From contig CATNEN010000010.1 of NCBI GenBank assembly GCA_950097015.1, positions 822,501 through 886,500 on the forward strand: a DNA stretch of 64,000 bases, read 5' to 3'. The position numbers and the translations under genes are program-made. Below the pieces are notes generated by a model. The model was given only the letters and a program-made list of their open reading frames with translations. It was not told where the DNA came from and did no database searches. This DNA is from Macrostomum hystrix. Its lineage: Eukaryota > Platyhelminthes > Macrostomidae. Within the stretch, counting starts at the first letter, position 1; each line of letters begins with the position of its first letter. Positions 45,401 through 56,679 of the stretch are shown in pieces.

Positions 45401-48400
45401 AACAGCTCGGAAGCTCTCAATTGTTCTTTATTCAAAAGCTCAAAAGGTTCTTAGAAAACGAAACATAAAAGTACACAAAAATGCAAGACATGACGATGAA
45501 GCGCCCTTAACATGAACGATTGGAACTATAGTGGTAAAGCATAATCCTTGCACACTGGGTCAGTGACCTGACAAGAGGTCGAGGACAATCACCAGCTCTG
45601 CATGGCTTACCAAGATATCGATAGAGGAATTTTTTGCACTATACTATTTATCTCTGGCTTCTAACCCCCTACAGGTAGACAGCAGCTTCATCGGTGAGCG
45701 ACATGTGGAGTGCCATTCTCCTTTGCTTGCAGAATCCAGTAAAACAGGCTGTGGAATCTTCAGTGCCTCTCCCAATCCCTTGCCATGCAGTCTTCTGTTG
45801 AGCGATTCCTGCAATGTCTGGCCCACTCAAGAGGCCCTGCCCAGCTGGCATTCCCGCTGTGAGACGGAAGGACTGATCGCATCATAGCATTCTTCCGAAA
45901 TTTATTATCCTTTTTCGCTGGCGCACTGAATCGGATCCGACTACAAGGAGCCTGTCAGTGAAGGGAGAATTTAGCCAGCGCGTCTGTTCAGTTGTCAGGG
46001 GAAACCAACTCGACGAAGCGTGCTCAACAGGGACCTGGCCTTCATTTCCGTCCAGACACTCTCCTAGGTAAAAGCAATATGTTGACGATCCAAAATTTCA
46101 GTTTTAATAGTGACTAGGTCATCAATCAATATGCCCAACAAATCAACAGAGGTCAATCAATCAGCTGGTCGCGTACTTCGCAATGGCTCAAGTTTCTTTC
46201 ACAACTTACTGACTTCCCACTTGTTCATCTGCGAAATTCTGCCGCTTTTTAAACCTCATGGTCGTTTCTTTCCCAATGCTTTGGCTTGTTAAAGCGGATG
46301 TACGAGTAGTTGACGCCTCATTGTTGCGGAAAAATTTTCAGCTTAAGCGAGCCGAGCGTCAACAACAAAAACACGCTTACCTGTGTGTTAGGAAGTTGAA
46401 AGCACTCCAACCGGCTCACTAATGCTCCAGTTTGATGCTTGAACAAGTTGAGCCAACAATAAGCTGGCTTTTTAGTGTAGAAAATATACCTGGTCAGAGA
46501 GGCGTTTCAGCTCAATTTGATCAATACATTATTAACCACATGACTGGCACACGTGACGCCTGACACACATGGTTTGTCGTGCCAAACCCAAACGTCCATA
46601 TCTTAACTGTAGAAAGACCTATGTTCCCCCTTCCCCTTTAGTTTATTACGAACTAACGTTCTCAGCCCTCCAACGTCAGCATCGTCGAGAAATTCAGCGA
46701 TTCTTCACGAAGACTCTGGTGACAAGGAAAACTAACAATGCTCGGTTCTATGAGTATAATAAAATAATGAACAACATAATCAATGCAAAATAATCAATAA
46801 TAGTTGCTGACATAATTACATGATAAAATTTTGCTGAAAACTTTTGTCTATTTTTGCGGTTTTTTTGCCACCAGAAACCCCGACGAGAATCGTTTAACAT
46901 CTCGAGGATGCCAATGTTTTGAGATTCTGGAAGTTGTTTCATCGGATAGAGCAGAAAATTTTAGCCATGAGTTTTCATGGCGACTCGTTGAATATTTTGG
47001 GAAATCAAGGAAAAAGAAAAATGTGGATATTTTAAATACCCCCGTGGTTATACAATCGATGCCCTACAATAGGGGTCGGCAAATTTATTAGCTAGCGGGT
47101 AAAAGAGAGAACCTAATAGACGACAGCGGGCCGCATTGACAGAAGAAATATGAAATAGGGAAGAGGTGAGACACAGGAGAGACGAGACCGAGGAGAGATG
47201 AGACGGGAAAGATAAAACAGGATACTGTAGGTTTCGGAAGGGGCCACGGGCCGTATTTGGGAGCTTCGAGGGCCGCATCTGGCCCTGAGTTTCCGACCAC
47301 TATACTCTATAATATGTGCTGCTGAACACGTCGCTTCCTCTCGTGCCGCGATCCCTTCCAATAAACTGCAGCTTGTACATCGCATCATCGCATCACGAGA
47401 CCGTAAATAGATGCACTTTGAGCAACGGTTCGGAGAAAGCTCAGCAAGACTGGCAGTCTCGGAGTAAAGCGAAACGCAACCGGACAGCTTTTGCCAAGCT
47501 CAGCGGGCTGTGAAATTGATTGGCCCCACCCATTCACTCGCGCTGACTGCAATTCAAAACGCCCAGGACGCACCTTCCAACTACAGACGGAATGTTGTTG
47601 CGCATTCGTCCAATGGGCATTTGCTTGGCGCCTACAACATTGTCTTTAGTAACAGTTACACTCTGGGATAGCCCAATTAGCTTCGCGACCCTCCGTGACT
47701 GCACGAGCTCTGCTGGGGCTATGCTAAAGTCGCATTCGCAGGCAAGCACGAGCGACCGGGCAGCTCGCTTCGCTGAATAATTGCATATAACCCTGATGTG
47801 GATGCCGCTAATGCCACTGCAGATCAAGCAATGTTTGTCTTTTACGGGTCTCTCGGCTAGTCGCTCGAGTTGAGCTTGTTAGAACTTGGCTCGATTGCTG
47901 GGACAACTAATTAACGCGCAGTAAACTGACGAAAACTTTCCAACAGCCTTCGCATAAACAAATCGAAATAGTTACCCGGTTTCGATCCCGAGGATTCTTC
48001 TTTGCGTGACATTTTTTGTAACTTCACCAAAAAATAATGTCTACTTTCGAAAGGGAGTTATTGCTAAAACAATATATTTCTCATTTTAAAGGCCTTGTTG
48101 TTTCGATATACATAAGGCATCGTATTTCATAACGATGAATCAGATATCAACAACAATATCGTTTGGACAACACAGGACATAGTATGTCAGATGAAGGCAC
48201 TGCTTTGGCTGTCAGGATAAGAAGATATGATCGATAATGGGCTGGGATCAGATTTGATAAATGCTTAAAAAGCAGTCCTTATCCCCATTATCTGAATTTC
48301 GGGTATTTACTCCCCTCTTCTCAATCAGCGACAATAAGTTTCAGAGCATTTGAGTAGTTCCCAACCCAAGTGGAAGCGTTCAATGATTTGATAAGGGGTC

Positions 48401-49984
48401 AGAGGAGTTAGAGCGAGCTTGAAGTGCCACTCGGTGGATCGCAGCGCCGGGCGAAGTGCAAGTCCATGTGGCTTCTTCTTAGTCAAACAAGTGCCAGATC
48501 CCTGTTTCTCTTCCTCTATATAAGACCGCAAGAATTTGTTGCAAAACTGCGGAGGCAGAGAGCGCTACTGCGAATCCCGCCTGCAGGAAGGGGGAAAGTC
48601 AAACAGGCGTGCTGGCAAACTGGATTTGAAATAATCGCATAGAGAGCGGTGCCCGTCCCCGGGTTTCCAGATCCAGTAGTGTTGATTCCGCACTCTATCG
48701 GCCGTCCCTCAATGCCCAGTCAGGGGGTATGTAGGCAATGCAATGTCCGCACGGAGCAGCAACAGCAGCCGTCAGAGACATATTGTTTGGAAACAAAAAA
48801 TACTCGAGAAGACCTCATAGAACTTCAAAGGAAATCCGATCTGAGTTATGAAGGCTCAGTTTTTGCCTTTTCTTGACACCTTTTCTACATGCGGCGCGCA
48901 AGAATGCTCGGGTCGCATTTCGCTTTGAAGGATTCATAGTAAATATTTAAATATTGCGAGGCTATGAGATCAGGCTGCAAGACTTACACAGAGCCAGCAG
49001 TGATTCTTCTAGCGATTGCATTATCAAGGCTATCGAAATCATGATTGGCAGGGAGCTTAGCACTGGAGACTCCCTGCTACTCCCAATCACGCATTGTCAA
49101 AGTGTCACTCCGTCACAATGCCTAAGCTGATCAGGAAATAAAGGCATCAACTGGTAGGCGCTGAATGGATTTGAAAGACATTCGACACCAGCTTGACGCG
49201 TCTCGTGTCTGAGCTCCCTTGTCCCTCAGATCTTTCGGCTCGATACCGGGGCACAGCAAGGTTTTGTCGGAGGCAAAGTGAATCAATCGATTGGCGAGTC
49301 GCTCTGGGGGCTGTGTGTGCAGACAAGTTCCCGCTCCCAAAGGAGAGGTGAGAACTCAAGACGCACCTGCTGAGGCTGATTGATTAGCAAGCTAATCACA
49401 ATTAATGATTGCCTCCTTGCCGAAAAACTCGCCGCCGCGCACGCTCGGATCTCGTTTTGCTCCGAAGAATTGGATTTCTTAGTGCATGCGCCATAGGGGG
49501 GGAGAGGAGCGGGGGTTTCTGGTTCCTAATCCTTATCTCACACTAGCAGTTCAGCTCATTAGTGTGCCGGCAACACTGTGACAGCTTGTATCAGCGCCGC
49601 CTCTCACCTGTCAATCGCCATAGCCAGAAGGGTGTAGACTGACACTCCGACAGTCAGAATGCGGCAGAAGTAGAGCGTCTTGCAGAACACGGTGGGCAAA
49701 TGAAGGCCGAAGTTGCTGGCAATGTCGCACGGCACAAAGAGCAGCAGGTAGACGCAGTCCGCCACCGCCAGGTTGCTGATGAACAGGTTGGGAGTGGTGC
49801 GCAGGTTCCGGTGGCTCACAATGGTGGAGATGAGGATGAGGTTGCCGGTCAGGCCGAAGCAGAAGATCAGGCCTTGCAGACAGATGTGGGCAACCTCCTG
49901 AGCGCCGATGGCAGGCGTGTACTCGGTGAAGTTCGAGCAGCTCGAGTTGGCACCGACCGTGCCGTTGGCAATGCTTGCGCTCAT
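42467..49984 (-). CDS. Peptide GPCR, galanin/allatostatin-A type, four exons
   Basis: Exons in reading order: 49984-49608, 44934-44840, 43564-43146, 42799-42467 (stop TAA). Phases 2, 1, 0 all agree; 407 residues. The N-terminus has three N-glycosylation sequons (NGT, NSS, NFT). TM1 contains LTGNLILIS; TM2 LFISNLAVADCVYLLLFVP; TM3 starts at FCKTLYFCRILTVGVSVYTL. The exon 1/2 junction gives AIDRCLAITRP, so the usual DRY is DRC. TM4 LGLGAIWLLATSLAVPYAIG, TM5 LLAYYVVPGLLTVLFYGLM, TM6 LCLALVFFIAWGPDHAT, TM7 SAYSASNPVTLCIISKRF, so NPxxY is NPVTL. A Cys-containing juxtamembrane segment (VITC) could be palmitoylated. TTNLF/TPNLF and overall layout suggest galanin/allatostatin receptors. The 5' acceptor ATTTGCAG lies 9 bases before the ATG. 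The 4.7-kb intron 1 carries a SINE and a hAT MITE. Confidence 0.88.
45058..45375 (-). mobile_element. tRNA-derived SINE with conserved core
   Basis: On the minus strand a tRNA-like head has A box GTAGCCTTGTGGTAAGAGC and B box GGGTTCGAATCTC (45300-45372). Next comes a segment complementary to GTTAAGTGTCTTGCTAAAGG (45268-45287), the CTTGAGCAAGACACTTAA-type core shared by SINEs of many aquatic animals. The 3' end is an (ATT)n tail (45058-45095). It is inserted in GPCR intron 1. Confidence 0.8.
47070..47302 (-). mobile_element. hAT MITE related to the element at 36960
   Basis: 233 bp. One end reads TAGGGGTCGGCAAATTTATT, the other, inward, TAGTGGTCGGAAACTCAGGG. Read on the minus strand it lines up with the left end plus right end of the large hAT element (CCTGTTTTATCTTTCCC, GTCAATGCGGCCCGCTG, GCTAGCTAATAAATTTG). 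It is an internally deleted derivative. I find no clean 8-bp target duplication. Confidence 0.8.
47310..49600. other. Remainder of GPCR intron 1
   Basis: Unique sequence. Short open frames carry no domains. No further transposon ends seen. Confidence 0.4.
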
Positions 49985-52505
49985 TTATCTACGCTGCAAA
50001 TGGGAAACACGGCGAAATAAATTTATGAACCAGATCAGGTCAGTGTTGAAATCAACTGCCACTTTATGATGCGAAATGTAGTAGCGAAATATACACAGGC
50101 ATCTCTCCAGGGAGAAGGCAATATAAATACCTCCAGTGAGTGCCCTGATCATTAGCTTAGCAAACTGGTGCCTGCGTCTTCTCCTGCATCTCCATTTATT
50201 TCTGCATCTCTATCTCTCTCCCACTGCAAGCGCCTGGGGTGGTTATTCTTGGCCTGTCCCTTCAATAATTCCGACCTGCATAAGCAAGTGCCTGAAGCCT
50301 CTGCACGCAGTGATTAATGAGATTTGCTGTGAACACTTGTTCCTCGCGTATCACTTTCTTTCACTCTGCTCTCTCATTCCGGCCATCCGTCGGTAGCGAT
50401 TTGACCAGTTGCCTGGCGCTTGGCGGACTGTACAAATAAATCACTGACGGCACGCGCACCTGACGGGGATCTGCGATGGCTCCTTGAGTGGTCTCTCTAG
50501 TTTTTTGAGCCACCGATTTAGCCGAACTGTACTTTGAATACTGGATGTGGATGAATACTTTTGTGAGTGAAGCTTTAGATTTAAGTGTAGGCGCAAGAAA
50601 ATAGAGCGGAGTTGCAAGCCGAGGCTCCAGTAGCCACTGAAACTGAAGTGGTCATCAGCTTGTCTGGGCGGCTGTCTCGCAGAAATCATATTTCTTTCAG
50701 GCACCGCTTTTTGAGCACACTCTAAAATGCTATTCTCAGTCACACAAAGGGTTCTGGCTATGCTCACGAACCCGACAGCTGCTCTGGCAGGGGCCGCTAA
50801 AAGTACGACTCCGCAGAAACGCGAAAGAAAGACCTGAAACTCGATCTTGCCGCCTCTGTCTCGTTCGCCTCGTTAGTGCGTGGAAGGACAGCTCCGCGGT
50901 CCTGCTGCTGAGTCTCTTATTTTTCAGGCAGTAGGAAATTGGTTCGAATCGATTTTATCTGCGTGTTGGGCAGGAGCCCCCTAAACCAGTTCTGCCGTGC
51001 CGTCTACACATCATTTTGTGCTCCAAAGTTTCTTTGAGTGACCAGTTCGATCTAATTTTCCCATTGTGGTGGGCTGGAAACCTCCTGCTGTACATGAACC
51101 CGGGTTCAGGTTCGGGAACAGTTTAGTTATGAGCGTAAGTCGCGGGGATTCCATGTTCCAGACCTCGATCTGCGACTCGTAATAGTGATACTATGAAGCT
51201 ACGCCTAATATGTGGACATGTCTTTGTTTTCAAATCAATGACAACTTGACTTACCGGAGGTGTTGTACAAGCTGAAATAATAAGTTTTGTATGCTATTAA
51301 TTAGATAGAAACACCAAAGGAATTACGAATTCTATGTTTCCGCTTCAGCAAAATGCAATCCTAATTTTATGGGGCTTCACAGACACCTCAACCGCCACCA
51401 CCCCTGCAACGCTTTGGACTCGCCAATCGGCGTCGGCCAATCAGCGGTGGAAAATGCCTTTGTGTGTATTTTCTTACAGATGGCCGGCCACCTCCAACCG
51501 CCTTGAACTCCCTTCTTGGCTTTAATTCCAGGCTTTTGCCAGCCGTCTAAATTGCTGTTCGGTTCCTGTCTGAATTATTAGATCATCAAAGCTGCCTGAA
51601 GAGCATAAAACTGGCCGAAATCAAAGCAGGATTTCAGCCCGGTTTCAGCAGTGGGTGCAACTACAAACGTGATGTTCCCAGCCCAGCTGCCGTAGCACTT
51701 ATCTTGTTGATGAAAATCATCGGCAGCGCTGGTTCCCATGCTGCGAAAACTGATGCTAACGAATCCCCCGGAGGGAGGAAATGCAGGGCAGGGCTGGAGG
51801 GTCCGTATGATCAGCCAAGAAGAATGCCACCAGCAGTGCCAGCCCGTCAGTGCGAGTGGTTTTCATATGCAGCAGTTCTGCGTTCGACCCTGAAGCTATA
51901 TAGAGTGTGCTAAGCAGATGAAAGGCCTTCATCCTTCTTCTTGCCAAAATGTCAGGCTTAATATTCCGACATTGACGAATCCAATGGAAACCTATTTGCG
52001 CATCCGTCAGTGTCGGCTACTTATTCCGTTACTTTAATGCAAAACCGTGCTCTCAGAAACGATCCTTTTGAGGAGCAGATGCCTATTAGCCAGTTTTGAA
52101 AGGCCCTGTCAGTGCCAGGTCTTTGCTGGACGTCGGAAAATTCGCACTCTGATCGTTATTGAGCTTTTTGAGGTGCTGGTTCTTTCATGTAGCCTTTGTT
52201 AGAGCTCGAGCTGTTTCTACTCCAGTTTCTGATCCGTTTTGTCATGTCGCTAAGGTAGAATATCTCCATTCTATTTTATGAGTTCTTCTGAAACTGATGG
52301 AAGCCTTTATTTCAAGCTTGTCTTAAACTCTTGATTTTCTAGCAGTGTCGTCTTTTTTGCTCGTAGCGTCAGATGAAAATTAAACATTCATTTAAGTATA
52401 GACATGAAGGTTGTGGCCCTAGACCGAAAAATCTTCTCTTCATAAAGAGAGGCAGATTTATTTTCTACTTCATATTCATCACAACGAAAAAAATATGCCA
52501 AAAAT
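49985..52505. other. Upstream region of the GPCR gene, no gene seen
   Basis: 2.5 kb with moderate GC. On the minus strand it should contain the GPCR 5' UTR or promoter; a CAG acceptor at about 49994 shows that the transcript starts further right or is trans-spliced. No open frame has a domain. Confidence 0.4.
52457..52462 (-). terminator. Polyadenylation signal AATAAA (minus strand)
   Basis: TTTATT on the + strand, about 47 bases after the second stop codon of the gene at 52509-52958, fitting that longer reading. Confidence 0.5.
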
Positions 52506-52508
52506 GTG

Positions 52509-52958
52509 TCAGTCATCGAAATTTTCAGCGGCATCCAACTCCGAGCCTTCAATCTCATCGTCAGGCCAATCCATGGAGGAGTCGGTCGTTCAGTCAAAGA
52601 GTGCATCAGCCACATAGGTGGTCGATATGCGCTGATTCAAGTGCTCCGAGCTGCGATGGAAGCCGTGATTTATGTTGGCCAGCCAAGCGTCCTTGCCGAA
52701 AATATTCTGCGTTAGGATGTCGTGAACTCGGCGACAGCGCCGGAATAACCGCGTCTTCCAGCCGTCGCAGATGAAGGAGTCGGAGGTCACGGACCAGTTG
52801 TCACCCAGTAGGGACAGGCCCAAGCGGGTCCGCTTCTCCCGGCTGAGCTGCTTATCCTTCATGCTTGTCTGGGCTTGGTACTCGCTAATAAACTTCCCAC
52901 GACATGCGAAAAATGAATATTTATTTATGACAGCAAACTCTGCTTCAGCTTCGGCCAT
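52509..52958 (-). CDS. Unrecognised small protein with one in-frame TGA
   Basis: From ATG 52958 the frame runs 122 codons (MAEAEAEFAVINKYSF, later SVTSDSFICDGWKTRLFRR) to TGA at 52590-52592. It then stays open for 26 codons that look coding and acidic (MDWPDDEIEGSELDAAENFD) before a second TGA at 52509, with AATAAA close behind. The TGA sits where TGG (Trp) would read naturally (ALFD-x-TTDSS). It may be a nonsense mutation, a sequencing error or readthrough. No intron, no signal peptide, no family recognised; Ser/Arg/Asp-rich and probably soluble. The Tc1-like element is inserted about 125 bases upstream of its start. An intronless retrocopy is also possible. Confidence 0.55.
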
Positions 52959-53082
52959 AGACAACAATTACAAGATTAAAATTCGAGTAGGAACTAAAAG
53001 TGCAGCCAAAATTGTCAAATTAGAAACGATGTCCGAAGACGTTTGCGGCCATAGATAAGTAAAAAAAATAGGTGATAATGTA

Positions 53083-54594
53083 TACCTTTTTACGTTCTTA
53101 CCTTTTATACTTTTTTTTATAAAAACTGCAGCCAATTTGGCCACGGCTCAGCCTGACGCAGCCGCAGCAATTTTCCATAGACAACCGCCGCTAGCAGCAA
53201 CCAATTTGGTAAAAACTGCGAGCTATTTTGCCAGCTTGAAGATATCATTCTTATCATCACTCTGATGGCGAATCCTGGGCCGTACCAAAAGATAAGTCAG
53301 CTGGATCGAGAGCGAATCGTGAGAGCGTACAGGAATGGCGACGACTGGAGAGAGCTTGGCAGAATGATGGGGATGAAGAAACCGACAGTGAGGAACATCG
53401 TGACCACGTATGAAAGAACTGGTAGAGTTGGCACTCTGCCAAAAGGAGGAGTGAAGAGGATGGCGCTGACTGAGGCTATGGTGGACACCATTGTTCAATT
53501 CGTTGAAGGTCAACCTACTGCGACGCTGCAACAAATGAGAGAGCACCTGCTGCACCAACACAATGACGTTGCCAAAGTGAGTCTGACCACTATCAGTCGT
53601 GCTCTGGATGGTCGCCTCATCACCCTGAAGTTGCTGCGCCAGGTACCTGTGAACTGGAACATGCCTGTTACAAAGGAGGCGCGAAGGATGCACGTCGAAT
53701 GGATGCTGGACGAGGGAAGCCAGGTGAACACCATTTTCATGGACGAGTTTGGGGTGAACATCTGTACGGCGAGGACTCAAGGCCGCTCTGCGAAGGGGCT
53801 CCCAGCTGTGACTGTCGTCAGCGGACAGCGTGGGCAGAATCTCACCATCTGCCTGGCCATCTCGCAACTCGGCCTCGTTCACAGCACTCTCGTTGAAGGA
53901 GCTGCTTTAAGAACGAGCACTTCGTGGAGTTCTTCTCTGAGATCGATGTTCTGATGGAAGAGGAGTTTGTGCTATTGTCCGATGGGGCACGCGCTCACCT
54001 AGGTGTCCCTGGGATGTCTGAAGGTCATGCTCACCGATTCCTGCCTCCATACTCGCCGTTCATCAACCCGGCGGAGTACGCAGGCTCAGCGCTGAAGGCC
54101 AAGCTGAAAAGGCAACTGCAATCACCTGCCATTCAGCGCGAGGTGGCAGATACTGGACTGGCTGCTGCAGCAGGTGCGACACTGCATCAGCACAGGATGC
54201 GCATTCTGAAGAGAGAAGTGCAGCAAGCACTGAACTGCATCACGCCTCTTAAGTGCCTGCGCTGGATCAACCACTCCCAGACGGACTTCAATCGGTGCTT
54301 GAATGCCGAGGACATAATGTTATGAATTCGTGTTCTGACTTCTGACTGAGGACATATTGTTATCATTCTTTATCGTTATTGTTATGCTATCGCTCCCTAT
54401 TTCGCTACTGCTGTTGACAGGGCAGGTCAAATACAGCAGTGAGCTGCTATCTTCAAGCTGGCAAAATAGCTCGCAGTTTTTACCAAATTGGTTGCTGCTA
54501 GCGGCGGCTGTCTATGGAAAATTGCTGCGGCTGCGTCAGGCTGAGCCGTGGCCAAATTGGTTGCAGTTTTTATCAAATCGAACGTAAAAAGGTA
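53083..54594 (+). mobile_element. Tc1-like transposon with about 150-bp inverted repeats
   Basis: Termini are TACCTTTTTACGTTC on both sides, flanked by TA (53081-53082 and 54595-54596). Inverted repeats extend to about 53244 and from about 54448. They share ATAAAAACTGC, CCAATTTGGCCACGGCTCAG, CGCCGCTAGCAGCAACC and TTGCCAGCTTGAAGATA. The left repeat is about 15 bp longer owing to an insertion near 53098. Within each repeat CCAATTTGG plus AAAACTGC occurs twice, possible transposase binding sites. Length is 1512 bp. High TIR identity indicates a young copy. Confidence 0.92.
53265..54325 (+). pseudogene. Tc1/mariner-type DDE transposase with one frameshift
   Basis: Starts MANPGPYQKISQLDRER with a paired-like helix-turn-helix (RELGRMMGMKKPTVRNIV). 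The first catalytic Asp is in NTIFMDEFGVNI. A 1-base shift near 53905 moves the frame; it resumes with EFFSEIDVLMEEEF. The second Asp is in FVLLSDGARAHLG and the Glu in PPYSPFINPAEY, giving DDE spacing of an IS630-Tc1-mariner enzyme. The stop is at 54323. Apart from the shift the protein is intact, about 350 residues. Confidence 0.9.
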
Positions 54595-54680
54595 TATTTA
54601 TTCCGCAGTTGGAGCCAGATAAGAAGATTTAATGTCGCCTTTTTTTATTATTATTTTTTTTTTATCATTTTTTTATCGAG

Positions 54681-54845
54681 CGGATCACTAATGCGACACT
54701 CTATCGCCGCGCCGGCCTGGCCCGTCCAAGTGAACTGCTGCGAACTCGGCGTTTCGTCGACTGCCTGCTGGCCGATGCTGGCGCCCCGGACACTGCCGGC
54801 GGTGCAGCCTTTGTTCGCGCCCAGGTTCTGAAGCGTGCACTGTGA
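54681..54845 (+). CDS. Possible terminal exon of an unknown plus-strand gene
   Basis: After a long T-rich tract ending ATCGAG, a GC-rich frame of 54 codons runs to TGA (RITNATLYRRAGLARPSELL ... DCLLADAGAPDTAGGAAF). Its third-position G/C content is like the host exons and unlike the surrounding AT-rich DNA. No partner exon was found; the Tc1-like element lies just upstream and could sit in its intron. No family recognised. Confidence 0.4.
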   Translation, partial: RITNATLYRRAGLARPSELLRTRRFVDCLLADAGAPDTAGGAAFVRAQVLKRAL

Positions 54846-54849
54846 TCTA

Positions 54850-56675
54850 CGCTGCTTTTTTCCACCTGACAGCGTATTTTGTTGTTGTTGTTTTTTTGCT
54901 TCACTAGTATAAATTTAATATATAATATCAGATTTAAAATTACATTATATACTTAAAGCGTGTCTTAGTCTTACATGCAAACACTTTGATTGACCTTACA
55001 CACATTGCATGCTTATAATGCATTATGGCAAGTGGTGACTTACTTTTTTCTATACATGCATCTTAAAGTGACAGACGTATTTCAGCTGGCCGTGATTGTG
55101 CACTGTCGATACTATCTTCTAAAATACTAAAAATGAAAATCTTGCTTGCTTGCTTGTAATTGATTTTCTCCCGAACGGCTCAACCGATTTTCACAATTCC
55201 TTCGCCAAAAGATCACAAATGGGCCGGAATCGGTACACGTATTTTTATCTTATATACTAAAAATGAAACTTATTAATGCTTCACAACAGGGTTTCAATAC
55301 AGCATCTATCATTGAGTCCCGTTCCGAAAAAGCCTTCCTTCACAAGTCACAAGTTCCCTCGAAGACGAGCTCAACTAAGAACTAAGACTAAAATTGCATT
55401 CGCAACCAAGCAGCATAACTATTCAACCATTCACAACTCAGTACAACTACACATGTACAACACTCAGGCACTGTAGCCTGACAAAAGCGAGCATAGATTT
55501 GTATAGAATCATAATATAATTTCGCATGTGTGCATGCGGCCTAACTAAGGCAAGCATTCTGCCCAGGAGTACAGTCGAATTTGGCAGCTGACAGGCAGTC
55601 CGCTTCTTAGATAAGGCCACTCTACGTTTAAGTTTTGTTAGTTGGCCAGTTTAAGTGGTTTCGTTGGCAGCTATATTATAGGCTTCTCTTTAGTGATCTA
55701 ATCACATTTCTGGGTTATTCTGAGATAATGACACTCTATTTTTTTCTAGTCGGTCGTAAGTCTAATATACTAAATAGGCTCGAGAGCTGCTTTTGAGATG
55801 TCAACTGCATGTCAATATTTTAAATTGTTTCGCATACATTCGTTACTTTTATACAACACCTTGTTAAATGCGAGGTCTTATAGCAGTAGAGTAACCGATC
55901 AAGAACAATTCTTGTTTCCCGAAGACATCTAAGCAATCAAAGCAACACAAAAGCTTCCTAGCCGCCAAGCATGCCCCAGCCAATCTGACATTGAATTTCC
56001 AGAAAAAACACATTTGGAAAATTCTGGTTGTGCCATGAGATGGATTTAAACCTGATTCCATCAAATGCAACACTATAAATTACTATTACTATTGGATTTT
56101 TCACCGAATTAAAGAATAGTACATATTGAAATGTGAATTGAATTAACCGGTAAAAATATGTCAAGAGAAATAACAATTTTCTCTCAATATATGTTAATTA
56201 AAAGAGTAAAAACGTACTTCCTACTCACACGCTGGTGTATGTTTTTGCAACAGTATTTGAAAGTGCAGATGAAATATTTTAGCAATATGAGCCATAATTT
56301 AAAATTTATTAATTTCAATTATTCATCGCCGGCGTCACGAGACGTGTCATTGTTATTTTTATCGAATGACATCATCGTTCAAGTTAATGTGATTTGCAGC
56401 TTTCTTTGTCATAAAAGTTTATATTTGGACAACTTATTTATATATTATTTGCTAACTCGACAAGCTAAGCTAATTTTTTTAAATTTCGGAGTTCTCGTCT
56501 GGAGTCTCAAGCTCGAAAAATTAATAGGCCTAATATGCTTTTTAAACCAAAGTCATATGTATTTAAACATAGGCCTAGCTAGAAGGAGGCTATTTTTTAC
56601 CTTTTACTTTTCTAGTTGTTAGTAATGTCTTACTGCAAAGACTCAATCTATTGCATAAAAAATCAACTATTAATA
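54850..56675. other. AT-rich intergenic stretch
   Basis: No gene. Holds a short repeat at 55118-55265 and TAGGCCTA at 56525 and 56570, just left of the TIR-bounded element. Confidence 0.4.
55118..55265 (+). repeat. Repeat with CGAACGGCTCAACCGATTTT motif
   Basis: ATACTAAAAATGAAA occurs at both ends as a direct repeat. Between them are CTTGCTTGCTTGCTTG and CCGAACGGCTCAACCGATTT. A very similar arrangement (TATACTAATA...AATGCGAAAG, then CGAACGGCTGAACCGATTT) is common in dispersed Helitron-like repeats of insects, from memory. Family assignment is tentative. Confidence 0.4.
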
Positions 56676-56679
56676 CAGG

